Positions 24,561-30,892 of a stretch of 32,082 nucleotides of DNA are shown here, piece by piece. Origin of the DNA: Xylophilus sp. ASV27 (lineage in GTDB: Bacteria; Pseudomonadota; Gammaproteobacteria; Burkholderiales; Burkholderiaceae_C); NCBI RefSeq assembly GCF_016428875.1, contig NZ_JAELTO010000048.1, positions 1-32,082 of the forward strand, given 5' to 3'. Each line of letters begins with the position of its first letter. Within the stretch, counting starts at the first letter, position 1. A program made the position numbers and the translations under genes. Below the pieces are notes generated by a model, which searched no databases, had not been told where the DNA came from, and saw only the letters and a program-made list of their open reading frames with translations.

Positions 24561-25004
24561 CTATCGCCTGCCAAGTTCGTCTGCAAGCTCGATCGCAGTA
24601 TATACCAAAACATTCGACACATACGCTTTTGAGTGGGATCGGTCAGGCATTACCAGCGAAGGGTCTATGCAGAGCGAATCAACGTGGTGTTTGACATTCG
24701 GATGATCCAGGCTGTTAATCTCCCAATCCTGCGCAAACACGTCTCGAATTTTTCGCAAGTGACCAATGTTATTGAGCAGGCGCGATGGAAGCACCTTCCG
24801 CGCGCGAGTGTCATTTATGGCGCAGTTGAGCTCCATGCGTTTTCCGACAAGTACGCTCAACTGAGACTCCAGGTAAGACACCATTAACGCAATAAAGCCG
24901 CGTTCGGATTCAGCCCTTGAAACCTCAAAAATCCGGGTCCTTAATGACAATACAGGTGGGACGTGATAGCTGCTCATCTCAGTTCTTACCTTCAGATTTT
25001 GCAT
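24561..25004 (-). CDS. MltR/DUF4145-like protein
   Basis: A 147-residue soluble protein. Residues about 30-60 (SERGFIALMVSYLESQLSVL) and about 75-95 (LLNNIGHLRKIRDVFAQDW) match the helical pattern of MltR/DUF4145 proteins, in which a K-I-R-N-x-F-A-H motif ends the second segment. Here that motif reads KIRDVFAQ, with Gln in place of His. MltR-like proteins form helical dimers; some relatives are near HEPN nucleases, in which the missing His would be catalytic. The start may be ATG 25004 or ATG 24977. The gene is more AT-rich than its neighbours and pairs with a membrane protein gene 30 nt downstream. Confidence 0.5.
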   Translation of the reverse strand: MQNLKVRTEMSSYHVPPVLSLRTRIFEVSRAESERGFIALMVSYLESQLSVLVGKRMELNCAINDTRARKVLPSRLLNNIGHLRKIRDVFAQDWEINSLDHPNVKHHVDSLCIDPSLVMPDRSHSKAYVSNVLVYTAIELADELGRR

Positions 25005-25042
25005 TGGATTGCGCCGGGGCGGCCACCAGCCTGTCTGAGTAA

Positions 25043-25258
25043 AAGCTACCGCCGCACGCGTGGGCCGCTGGCGATGCGGACGAGCTGACGACGGCCGCGG
25101 AGGCGGCCAGGATCGCCCTATGGATCATGGCGCACGGCGGCCCGGTCGCTGGCCTGCGCGCTGTGCTGGCCGTCTATCCGCAAGCCAAGGTCAAGCAGGT
25201 GACGGGCGGGCTGACGTTCATGGCTTCGCCGCCGCCGATCCCGTACAAAGGGCAGTAA
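25043..25258 (+). pseudogene. C-terminal gene fragment, origin unknown
   Basis: A plus-strand frame open from 25043 (after a TAA at 25040) to TAA 25256-25258 encodes a protein-like tail: DADELTTAAEAARIALWIMA, then AVYPQAKVKQVTGGLTFMAS. The frame has no plausible start and GC-rich codon use. It reads like the 3' end of a larger gene, perhaps a plasmid mobilisation or primase-type protein, cut at its left side. I do not recognise the family. Confidence 0.35.
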
Positions 25259-25272
25259 CAGCCTTTGGGGCT

Positions 25273-25290
25273 TTTTCGCGTCCGCGAAAA
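25273..25290. terminator. Inverted repeat TTTTCGCG/CGCGAAAA, possible bidirectional terminator
   Basis: An 8-bp perfect inverted repeat with a 2-nt centre lies 15 bp after the fragment at 25043-25258 and about 115 bp downstream of the convergent gene at 25405. Flanking T and A runs allow it to end transcription from both sides. The GC part of the stem is short, so it would be weak. Confidence 0.35.
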
Positions 25291-25404
25291 TCGGGACGCC
25301 CATTCCAGGCGCGCGCCTTCGCGCTTGGTCCCTGCGGGACTGGCCGGCGACGCCGTCCACCTTCCAGGCCGCCCTAGCCTTGCGCCCTCCGGGCGCTGTG
25401 GTGC

Positions 25405-26073
25405 TTACTTGCCTTCGGCCAGCTCGACCTTGAGCGTTACATCCTTGTAGACCAAGCCGCGATCGCCGCGGTTGGCCCACTTCGCATAGCTGATGCCGGC
25501 CGACCAAGCCGACGCCTCGCGCTGGCACTCGAAGCGGCCGAGCCACTTCTGACGCAATGCGTATTCGAGCGCGTCGGCCACCAACGGATCGGGCTGCTTG
25601 AGCGCGGCTTGCACCATCGCCTTCCAGACATCGGCCGCGACGCCTTGCTCGCCGACCTTCACCACGTCGCGCATGCCGGCTTCGGTGACGGGCGCACGGC
25701 CGGCCGCATCGGCCGTGGCCGGGTTCGCCGGCGGCGGTTGACCAGGCGCGGGCTTGTCTGCCATCGGCGGGCCGAGGTAACGCCATTGGCCGCCCTGACG
25801 CTCGCACAGGCCGGCCAGCTCTTGCGACTTGCCGCGCAGGTTTTCAAGCTGGCCGCGATGGATGAACGGCGGCGAGGAATAGGTCGAGACGCGCAGCGGC
25901 ACCGTAGACATCACCGAGTCGCGGCCGATCTGGAAGTTTTGGAGCTTCCAGCTCTGTTGCACGAAGTCGGCCAGCGTCTCAGCTTGGCCGGCTGGCTGAT
26001 CCGCTGCCGACGCCAGCGCCGGCAGCGCGATCGCGGCGGCCGTCAGAAGGGCCGCGCGGGTGTTCTGTTTCAT
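25405..26073 (-). CDS. Secreted protein, likely real translation start of the second half
   Basis: An internal ATG at 26073 has a strong GAGGGAGAAG site directly upstream and starts a typical signal peptide (about residues 1-23, ending ALASA). The product of 222 residues has two Cys early (LAGLCERQGG) and later (GRFECQREAS), a Pro/Ala-rich linker in the middle and a helical C-terminus ending YKDVTLKVELAEGK. It is probably periplasmic. The frame is the same as the larger reading frame that starts at 26904, so both products are possible. No family recognised. Confidence 0.6.
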   Translation of the reverse strand: MKQNTRAALLTAAAIALPALASAADQPAGQAETLADFVQQSWKLQNFQIGRDSVMSTVPLRVSTYSSPPFIHRGQLENLRGKSQELAGLCERQGGQWRYLGPPMADKPAPGQPPPANPATADAAGRAPVTEAGMRDVVKVGEQGVAADVWKAMVQAALKQPDPLVADALEYALRQKWLGRFECQREASAWSAGISYAKWANRGDRGLVYKDVTLKVELAEGK

Positions 26074-26904
26074 CTTCTCCCTCGTCATGACTGATCCCAT
26101 GCGTCGATCGTCAACAGACGATCGGGCGCACAGGCTTCGATAGGTGCTGATGCCGTTCTCGCGCATGAACTGCGCGCACTGCGCGTAGGTGTAGCCGTGC
26201 GCCCGTAGCTTCATGAGCTGTGGGATGTATGGGTCGAGGCGATCACGCAGCGCAGGGCGGCGAATGGGGTGCTTGATCGAGGCTAGGAACTCATCGACCG
26301 TTACCCCGCGTTGAGGCATTGGATCGTCCTCGGCCGCTTCGATGTCGGCTTGGTAGACGAGCTGGTGCCGGCGAAGCGCATAGGGTTGGGCCTCGAAAAG
26401 CGCAGTGACCTGGTGCGCCAGCTCGCGCACCGAAGAGGCCATTGCGTCGAGTGCGTCACCCTCCGATGCCCCCGGTTCTTGCGAAGCCCGGATGCTCGCC
26501 ATCACGTCGGCTACGCCTTCCAGCAGCTCGCCTTGCACAGTCGCGCCGATTCGCTCAAGGTCGCCGCACGCCCCGGTGCAAATGTCGTCGAGCAGAGTCC
26601 GGCCGCCCGCTGGCTTGTCGGCCTGGTCGCCAGGCGTGCCGGCCGACAGCCCGAATACCGCGCGCAGCGCATCGGGGTTGCCATCAGCGGCCAGCATGTC
26701 GCGGCCAAAGACCTTGCAGACCGCGATGAAGCGGCTGACGAGTTGACGCTGTAGCGGGTTGAAGTCGCCGCGCGCCGAGTTCAACAGGTCCAGGGCGGCG
26801 TCCAGTTCGTCGAAGACGGTGGCACACATCGCCATCGATGCTTTGGTCGGGTTGTCGATCGCGGGGAAGAGCTTCCACATCGCGGACTTGTTCTGTGCGC
26901 TCAT
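25405..26904 (-). CDS. Unknown protein fused in frame to a secreted protein
   Basis: A 499-residue open frame begins at ATG 26904, 15 nt after the end of parE. Residues 1-270 are soluble and helical: KLFPAIDNPTKASMAMCATV near the start, and HGYTYAQCAQFMRENGISTY near 240-260. Then, near residue 278, a perfect signal peptide appears (MKQNTRAALLTAAAIALPAL...ASA), with its own ribosome site in the DNA. This is the pattern of two genes whose separating stop has been lost. I recognise neither part. The first part ends with Y-x-Q-C-A-x-F-M-R-x-x-G, resembling a small regulator-type helical motif seen in plasmid backbone proteins, but I cannot name it. Confidence 0.55.
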   Translation of the reverse strand: MSAQNKSAMWKLFPAIDNPTKASMAMCATVFDELDAALDLLNSARGDFNPLQRQLVSRFIAVCKVFGRDMLAADGNPDALRAVFGLSAGTPGDQADKPAGGRTLLDDICTGACGDLERIGATVQGELLEGVADVMASIRASQEPGASEGDALDAMASSVRELAHQVTALFEAQPYALRRHQLVYQADIEAAEDDPMPQRGVTVDEFLASIKHPIRRPALRDRLDPYIPQLMKLRAHGYTYAQCAQFMRENGISTYRSLCARSSVDDRRMGSVMTREKMKQNTRAALLTAAAIALPALASAADQPAGQAETLADFVQQSWKLQNFQIGRDSVMSTVPLRVSTYSSPPFIHRGQLENLRGKSQELAGLCERQGGQWRYLGPPMADKPAPGQPPPANPATADAAGRAPVTEAGMRDVVKVGEQGVAADVWKAMVQAALKQPDPLVADALEYALRQKWLGRFECQREASAWSAGISYAKWANRGDRGLVYKDVTLKVELAEGK

Positions 26905-26919
26905 GTCGTCGGTGTCTCG

Positions 26920-27213
26920 TCAGTAATAGCCGGCCTCGCGCTGGTGCCTCACGGCCAGGATCACAACCTCGTCGGGGTTAAGCCGGTAGCGCGCCACATA
27001 GCCGCTATCGCCGAAGTCGATCACCCACTCGCGGAACTCATCGGGCATGTCTTCAATGGGGCGGCCGATGCCGGGTTGCTGGCCTAGCACCTTGACCCCT
27101 TGCCGGATGGCCTTGACGGCGCGTTTTGCAGCGTCGATGTTCTTGCTGGCCAGGAAGCGATAAAGACGCTGCACATCGAGCAGCGCTTGCGGCGACCAGA
27201 TCAAGCGTGACAT
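26920..27213 (-). CDS. ParE/RelE-superfamily toxin
   Basis: A 97-residue protein from ATG 27213, overlapping the antitoxin gene by 13 nt. It has the ParE pattern: IWSPQALLDVQRLYRFLASK, then PGIGRPIEDMPDEFREWVI and a final YVARYRLNPDEVVILAVRHQ strand pair. ParE toxins poison DNA gyrase, but some relatives cleave mRNA instead. The antitoxin precedes it, as usual. A palindromic operator is visible upstream of the pair. Confidence 0.88.
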   Translation of the reverse strand: MSRLIWSPQALLDVQRLYRFLASKNIDAAKRAVKAIRQGVKVLGQQPGIGRPIEDMPDEFREWVIDFGDSGYVARYRLNPDEVVILAVRHQREAGYY

Positions 27214-27491
27214 TCCGGCGGCTCGACGTCGTGACCCTGTTCGAGCTGCGCAAGCCAGTTGTCGGCCTCTGCGGCTGTGACGTGCAGACCCGTCGTGCGG
27301 TAGTCCTCCCACGCCTTGAGCGTGTCCTGACGGAACGCCTCGCGCTTCTCTTCGCGCTCGACGTATTGGCTGATGGCCTCGCGCATCAACCAGTGCGATG
27401 TACGGTGACGCGCGTCAGCCAGGCGCTTTACGCGGGCCTTGGTGTCCTCGTCGATCTTGATCGCCACAGGGCGAACAGTTGCCGTGGTCAT
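27201..27491 (-). CDS. CopG/ParD-type ribbon-helix-helix antitoxin
   Basis: A 96-residue protein with a ribbon-helix-helix N-terminus (VAIKIDEDTKARVKRLADAR then HWLMREAISQYVEREEK) and an acidic C-terminus. The ATG at 27491 follows an AGGAAG site 5 nt upstream. It neutralises the ParE-like toxin downstream and very probably represses the operon through the inverted repeat at 27504-27528. The size fits CopG-type antitoxins. The operon may continue into the unknown gene at 26904, 15 nt after parE. Confidence 0.88.
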   Translation of the reverse strand: MTTATVRPVAIKIDEDTKARVKRLADARHRTSHWLMREAISQYVEREEKREAFRQDTLKAWEDYRTTGLHVTAAEADNWLAQLEQGHDVEPPECHA

Positions 27492-27503
27492 GGGGGCTTC
27501 CTA

Positions 27504-27528
27504 TAAGGTATCGTGAGGTATTACCTTA
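27504..27528 (-). promoter_or_regulatory. Operator of the CopG/ParE pair
   Basis: TAAGGTA, 11 nt, then TACCTTA forms a perfect inverted repeat ending 13 nt before the antitoxin ATG. Its inner part repeats the half-site again as AGGTAT. Ribbon-helix-helix antitoxins bind such tandem sites. The promoter is probably within it, as the sequence is AT-rich. Confidence 0.55.
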
Positions 27529-27586
27529 GCACGAAACGACGGCATTTGCACCTACGCAGGGAGCTACCAAAGCACCGGCTTTGGTC

Positions 27587-27678
27587 ATGAAATCACCCCC
27601 TCCCTCTGTTGGCAAGCCTGTGGGTTGAGCAAGTTGTCCTCGTGAAATCGCCCCCTCTCTTCGTGAAATCGCCCCCCC
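27587..27678. repeat. Three copies of a TGAAATCGCCCCC motif
   Basis: Near-identical copies start at 27588 (TGAAATCACCCCC), 27643 and 27664 (TGAAATCGCCCCC). The last two are 21 bp apart. They fall exactly where the DUF6094-type gene loses homology to its family, so they may mark a recombination junction or be iteron-like sites. Confidence 0.5.
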
Positions 27679-28231
27679 TAAACCTGTAAGGTTTGACGAA
27701 GTTTCTGACCAGGTAGGCCCGGATCTCGTCATCGAGCGCGTAGTGAGGCACGATGTACACCAGCGTGCCTCCATACGCCAGGTAGGGCACCGTCTTGCGC
27801 AAGAAGGTCCGTTCCAGCCTTTCGGCTTTCTCGGGCTCAGCCTGCAGATCCCGATGCGCGGCCGCGTCGGACACGCCATAGCCGTAGGGTGGATTGAGGA
27901 ACAACAAGCTCATGCTGCGCGGTTTGACCACGACGTCGTGCACGTCGGCGCGGATCACACGATCGAGCAGCTGCTTGGCGTGCCGCGCGCGCTCCGGATC
28001 CAGCTCGATCCCGAAGGCCTCGGCGCCGGCGGCCGCGCCACGGGCGCTGACCAGGAGATGACGCACATCAGCGAGTGCCGTGCCTTCACCACAACATGGG
28101 TCCAGCATACGCACGGAGCCCGATTCGGGCATGCACAGCATGTTGGAGATGCGCTGGATCGATGCTTCATCGGTCGGAAAATATCCAGCTTTGACATAGT
28201 TCCGCGCCAGGCGGGCAAAGATCAGAGCCAT
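27593..28231 (-). CDS. DUF6094-type SAM-dependent methyltransferase, 3' truncated
   Basis: A 212-residue frame from ATG 28231 (GGAGAG site). It contains a Rossmann methyltransferase: MLDPCCGEGTAL (SAM-binding motif I, about 42-53), then EAFGIELDPERARHAKQ (about 70-86), and LLFLNPPYGYG (catalytic N-P-P-Y, about 109-119). This is the pattern of the DUF6094-type proteins found on ICEs, presumed DNA methyltransferases. Normal members are considerably longer. Here the sequence changes abruptly after NFVKPYRF (about 27680) into the TGAAATCGCCCCC repeats, and the last 28 residues are chance coding. The catalytic part is intact but the C-terminal target-recognition part is lost. Confidence 0.68.
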   Translation of the reverse strand: MALIFARLARNYVKAGYFPTDEASIQRISNMLCMPESGSVRMLDPCCGEGTALADVRHLLVSARGAAAGAEAFGIELDPERARHAKQLLDRVIRADVHDVVVKPRSMSLLFLNPPYGYGVSDAAAHRDLQAEPEKAERLERTFLRKTVPYLAYGGTLVYIVPHYALDDEIRAYLVRNFVKPYRFRGGDFTKRGGDFTRTTCSTHRLANRGRG

Positions 28232-28242
28232 ATCGCTCTCTC

Positions 28243-28281
28243 CAGAAAGAAAGAGCCAGCCCGAGAGACTCGGGACTGGCT
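28243..28281 (-). promoter_or_regulatory. CAACCCC box plus hairpin upstream of the DUF6094-type gene (leader vi) or terminator
   Basis: On the minus strand, CAACCCC is followed by AGCCAG-T-CCCGAG, a 3-nt loop, and CTCGGG-CTGGCT, then CTTTCTTTCT. The stem has 12 paired bases with one bulge. The T-rich tail makes it a fair intrinsic terminator for the gene ending at 28322. The CAACCCC box and its position 22 nt before the DUF6094-type start also fit the leader family seen before five other genes here. It may do both. Confidence 0.55.
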
Positions 28282-28321
28282 GGGGTTGAAGATGTGGCGG
28301 CGCCAGAGCGCTGCCAGGTGT

Positions 28322-28558
28322 TTACAGGTACCAGCGCTGCGTCCAGCGCCCGTGGGCCATGGCGTCGCGTGCCTGCTGCTCCGTGCGCCAATATTCCATC
28401 GACTCACGGGTGAATGGGCCTTCGTCGGACCAGGTGCCGAGATAGAAACCTGCGGCGGACTTGTGAACCTCCAGTGGCAGCGCCTCGCCTAATTGCTCGG
28501 CGAGAACACCGCGCTGAACTGCAGGGCCGACTTCCGTAACTGCGATTGATTGCGACAT
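28322..28558 (-). CDS. Small ICE-associated protein, unknown function
   Basis: From ATG 28558 (GGAG site 8 nt upstream) this encodes 78 residues. The N-terminal half is acidic and helical, the C-terminal half is Trp/Tyr-rich: FYLGTWSDEGPFTRESMEYW, ending RWTQRWYL. No family name is certain, but the order and strand agree with ICE backbone genes around it. It is preceded by a hairpin leader (28580-28618) and followed by a hairpin at 28254-28281. Confidence 0.65.
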   Translation of the reverse strand: MSQSIAVTEVGPAVQRGVLAEQLGEALPLEVHKSAAGFYLGTWSDEGPFTRESMEYWRTEQQARDAMAHGRWTQRWYL

Positions 28559-28579
28559 TACATTTCTCCAGGGAATATG

Positions 28580-28618
28580 CAGGATCGCGCCCATATGGGA
28601 CACGTCCCATTGGGGGTT
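28580..28618 (-). promoter_or_regulatory. Two-hairpin leader (i)
   Basis: On the minus strand: CAACCCCC, then the palindromic hairpin ATGGGAC-GT-GTCCCAT (28610-28595), then a weaker second stem (TATGGG...CCTGCATA), ending about 15 nt before the ribosome site of the 28558 gene. The design matches four or five other leaders in this region. Confidence 0.6.
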
Positions 28619-28650
28619 GCTGAGGTTGAAATTCGTGCGACACTTTTCCG

Positions 28651-28881
28651 ATGACAGAAAAGCGCCCAACGTTGACAGTGGTTAAAGGCACGCCCCCCAA
28701 GGAGTTGGACTTGGTCCATCTACTCGAGGAGCTTGATGCGCGTGATGCGCTTCCTATCCTGCGGCAGCGGATGCGACGGATGAAGGCGGCAGCAAACGCT
28801 GCTCTCGCAGTCGTTGCGTCAGGCCGGCCGGCAGATCGGCAAGAAGATCCGGCCGTGCGTAGCACGAACGAACCAACCTGA
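28651..28881 (+). CDS. Possible small protein divergent from leader (i)
   Basis: The frame from ATG 28651 encodes 76 residues: TLTVVKGTPPKELDLVHLLE, then a basic helix RMRRMKAAANAALAVV. The composition is protein-like up to about residue 55. There is no ribosome site, and the 3' 128 nt overlap the gene at 28754-29038 on the other strand, whose coding is stronger. I keep it as a weak candidate. If real, it would be the only plus-strand gene in this ICE segment. Confidence 0.3.
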   Translation: MTEKRPTLTVVKGTPPKELDLVHLLEELDARDALPILRQRMRRMKAAANAALAVVASGRPADRQEDPAVRSTNEPT

Positions 28882-29038
28882 CGATCGAGCAGACCTCCAT
28901 CGGCGCGATCCGCTCGCGCAGCACCATCAGCTTCTCGTACTCCTGCTCGGCGCAGGATTGCACCCAGCGATCAAACACATCGTGCAGGCACAAGCGCTGC
29001 TCGGTGGTCCACGCAGGAAGCAATTGGGGATTGGACAT
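28754..29038 (-). CDS. Small soluble ICE-associated protein, unknown function
   Basis: From ATG 29038 (GGAG site 6 nt upstream) this encodes 94 residues. It begins MSNPQLLPAWTTEQRLCLHD and continues helical and rich in Leu/Arg with scattered Cys (WVQSCAEQ, MEVCSIV, SCYARP). No family name recognised. A clear two-hairpin leader precedes it, and the DUF1640-like gene ends about 73 nt upstream on the same strand. The C-terminal 40 residues overlap a doubtful plus-strand frame. Confidence 0.6.
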   Translation of the reverse strand: MSNPQLLPAWTTEQRLCLHDVFDRWVQSCAEQEYEKLMVLRERIAPMEVCSIVRLVRSCYARPDLLADLPAGLTQRLREQRLLPPSSVASAAAG

Positions 29039-29056
29039 GGTTGTCTCCAAAAAGAA

Positions 29057-29098
29057 GGGACAACCGTCCCATGGGGACGATGGTCCCCATGGGTGGTG
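29057..29098 (-). promoter_or_regulatory. Two-hairpin leader (ii), the clearest example
   Basis: On the minus strand: CACCC, then ATGGGGAC-CATC-GTCCCCAT (29090-29071, perfect 8-bp stem, 4-nt loop), then directly GGGAC-GGTT-GTCCC (29070-29057, perfect 5-bp stem, 4-nt loop), then the GGAG site of the 29038 gene. It could also terminate the gene ending at 29112, but there is only a short T run. Confidence 0.7.
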
Positions 29099-29111
29099 GA
29101 AAGAAACGAAG

Positions 29112-29435
29112 CTACAGCAGCTTGATCGCCGCGATGGCGAGGCCGACTACTGCCACTTGCGTGGTGATGATCCAGCGAAGCTGGTCGTTGAGGCGTGCGT
29201 TCAGACGTGTCTCCAAGGAAGCCATGTCTGCTTTCAATTCCGATCTCATAGCATTCAGCTCTGATCTCAGCGAAGCACCATCCGCCTTGGTCATGAGCTG
29301 CTCGTGCCATTCAGCACGGATCGCATCATGGCTGGACTGAAGTGCGCCTTCGAGCTCTCGTTCGACCGCACGGGCCTTATCCGGCTTGACGCCAGCCTCG
29401 GTCAGTGCTTCGTAGATACTCAGTTTGATGGGCAT
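29112..29435 (-). CDS. DUF1640-like coiled-coil protein with C-terminal membrane helix
   Basis: From ATG 29435 this encodes 107 residues. Residues about 10-80 are charged heptads: LTEAGVKPDKARAVERELEG, then LRSELNAMRSELKADMASLE. The C-terminal 20 residues (IITTQVAVVGLAIAAIKLL) form a membrane anchor. This layout is that of small DUF1640-type coiled-coil proteins common on mobile elements. Function unknown. The ribosome site is weak: AGGAG lies about 14 nt upstream of the chosen start. Leader (v) lies upstream. Confidence 0.7.
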   Translation of the reverse strand: MPIKLSIYEALTEAGVKPDKARAVERELEGALQSSHDAIRAEWHEQLMTKADGASLRSELNAMRSELKADMASLETRLNARLNDQLRWIITTQVAVVGLAIAAIKLL

Positions 29436-29467
29436 GCCCACAAGTCTACTCCTCTCGTAAAAATAGC

Positions 29468-29507
29468 GGACACGCCGGCCCTGGCGGGCTTTTGTTCCCG
29501 CGGGGTG
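29468..29507 (-). promoter_or_regulatory. Hairpin leader (v), less perfect
   Basis: On the minus strand: CACCCC, then GCGGG-(8 nt)-CCCGC (29501-29484), then a weaker GGGC/GTCC stem, then AGGAG and the start of the 29435 gene. The order is the same as in leaders i-iv but the second stem has a mismatch. Confidence 0.45.
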
Positions 29508-29509
29508 GT

Positions 29510-29888
29510 GAAAAATCATGATGCCCAAGCAGCGAACTGCTTCGCACATACGCTGGGCCCAATGTGCTCGAAACCATACTCAAATGGTGGGATGGTTTCC
29601 CGCAGCAGCCGTACTGCAGCTGCTGTGGGAACCCATCGGCTCCCTATTTGAAAGTGCCCCGGGTCGCTTGAAGCTGACCGGCCATCGTTTGGAGCTCAGA
29701 TGGCCAAGGAAAGGCGCTTGGATCGGATCGGCTTCGCTATCGCCGTGGTCCGCCCTCAGCAAAGCTGCTGCGCATGAGGTCGCAGCCACCCTGGTTCGAT
29801 TCCGCCCGGCGCACAAGTGCGCTGGCAGTGCGCTGTCCAACGGGCCCGCGTGAGACACGGTGGACAGCCCGCTGCCGCGGGCCGAAGT
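29510..29888. other. Intergenic stretch without a convincing gene
   Basis: About 380 bp between leader (v) and the end of the DUF3275 gene. Open frames exist on both strands but their products are arginine/proline/serine-rich without a family pattern, and none has a ribosome site. It may be a decayed gene or hold a promoter for the 29435 gene. Confidence 0.5.
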
Positions 29889-30509
29889 TCATGGGGTTGC
29901 AGGCATGAAGGTCTGAGCGATCGGATCGAGACGGTAGCCCAACTGCCTGATGGCCTGGGCCTGCTTTCGCAGCAGCGCTCTCTCAACGGTCGGATCGAGC
30001 TTCACCGGTTTCCCATCCTGGATGGCGTCCCAGAGGTCACCGAACAAGGCTTCGAGTTCTTCATCAGGTGCCGGCGGCGGAACTGCGGACACGGTGGACT
30101 TGCTGACCGCGGCCAGGCGCTCCCGCAGATCGCCCAACTGGTTGCTGGTGGTATCTGACTCTGTGGCCTCTTGACGCGCCGGAAGCACCGCACGAGGCGG
30201 TTGTTCATCAGCAGGATCCGGTTCAACGGGATCTGGGTCCTCTTGGCGGTCGTAGGCGCCGTCGAGCTGCAGGTCGTGCAGCCTGGCCCGAATCTCGGTA
30301 ACGCCCTTGCCGAAGGCGATGTATTGCGCCAGGTAGATCTCGCTAATCCAGACCGTGCCGGTGTACTCGCCGTCATCGAACTGGTCCAGTAGCGCATCCT
30401 TCACCTTGAAGACGCCGATGTCGCAAACGAGGTCGGCAATGCAGAAATCGCCGTTACGGCTGCCTCGGATCTTCTTGACCCTGAGCGTGACGTCAGAGAG
30501 TTTGATCAT
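29889..30509 (-). CDS. DUF3275 family ICE protein
   Basis: From ATG 30509 this encodes 206 residues. The N-terminal 90 residues match DUF3275: IKLSDVTLRVKKIRGSRNGD, then VFKVKDALLDQFDDGEYTGT and GVTEIRARLHDLQLDG. The middle (about 90-120) is acidic/proline-rich (QEDPDPVEPDPADEQPP) and the C-terminus is helical. DUF3275 proteins are found almost only on integrative conjugative elements near the DUF3577 gene, as here. Their function is unknown, and an OB-like fold acting on DNA is possible. A GAGGAG site lies about 12 nt upstream of the ATG. A leader with two hairpins and a strong terminator of the upstream gene precede it. Confidence 0.88.
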   Translation of the reverse strand: MIKLSDVTLRVKKIRGSRNGDFCIADLVCDIGVFKVKDALLDQFDDGEYTGTVWISEIYLAQYIAFGKGVTEIRARLHDLQLDGAYDRQEDPDPVEPDPADEQPPRAVLPARQEATESDTTSNQLGDLRERLAAVSKSTVSAVPPPAPDEELEALFGDLWDAIQDGKPVKLDPTVERALLRKQAQAIRQLGYRLDPIAQTFMPATP

Positions 30510-30534
30510 GTGCGTGGTGCTCCTCAAATGGAAA

Positions 30535-30569
30535 GGGCACCAGCCCATGGGGCGGCGCCCCGGTGGGTG
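30535..30569 (-). promoter_or_regulatory. Two-hairpin leader (iii) of the DUF3275 gene
   Basis: On the minus strand: CACCCACC, then GGGGC-GCC-GCCCC (30561-30549, perfect 5-bp stem), AT, then GGGC-TGGT-GCCC (30546-30535, perfect 4-bp stem, 4-nt loop), then the GAGGAG site. Same order of parts as leader (ii), with different base pairs. Confidence 0.65.
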
Positions 30570-30570
30570 A

Positions 30571-30608
30571 AATAAAAACACTCCATACACGAAAGCGTGT
30601 ATGGAGTG
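30571..30608 (-). terminator. Strong intrinsic terminator after the DUF3577 gene
   Basis: CACTCCATACACG, a 4-nt loop, then CGTGTATGGAGTG is a perfect 13-bp stem (30579-30608). On the minus strand it is followed by TTTTTATTT. It would end transcription coming from 31540 and so separate the DUF3577 unit from the DUF3275 unit. Confidence 0.85.
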
Positions 30609-30892
30609 CAGGTTTGAGATTCCGATGGCTGTCCAGGCTCACGGTAGTACGACCATGCCCTATCGAGGTGTGCGTCAACGAGGGAGGTGCAGGTCGGAGT
30701 GCCTCAGCCCGGAGGGCGTGCGCGTTTCAGAGGCTCACGTGCCGCGCCAGCGAACTGGCCACCGGTTTGAGAGTGACACCGGCAAACACTGGGAAGGCTT
30801 TGAGCATAGCGCAAAACCAGAGAATTCGGCCCTACTGGCAAGACAACTCCCCCGAACTGCATCGCAGTCCGGGGGGTGTCAACGCTCAGTGG
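30609..30892. other. Intergenic stretch with a second hairpin, no gene seen
   Basis: Between the terminator and the DUF3577 stop. It contains an imperfect hairpin at 30849-30875 (CCCCCG-A-ACTGC, 3-nt loop, GCAGT-C-CGGGGG) directly after the stop codon, without a T run. No frame on either strand looks like a protein. A small RNA cannot be excluded. Confidence 0.5.

Noticed and set aside
29790-29812. GGTTCGATTCC sequence resembling the T-loop of a tRNA
   Set aside because: The flanking five bases on each side do not pair, and no anticodon arm or acceptor stem can be built upstream. A chance match.
29518-29853. Plus-strand frame of 111 codons starting MMPKQRTASH
   Set aside because: Composition is Trp/Arg/Ser-rich without pattern, no ribosome site, and it begins inside the leader region of a minus-strand gene.
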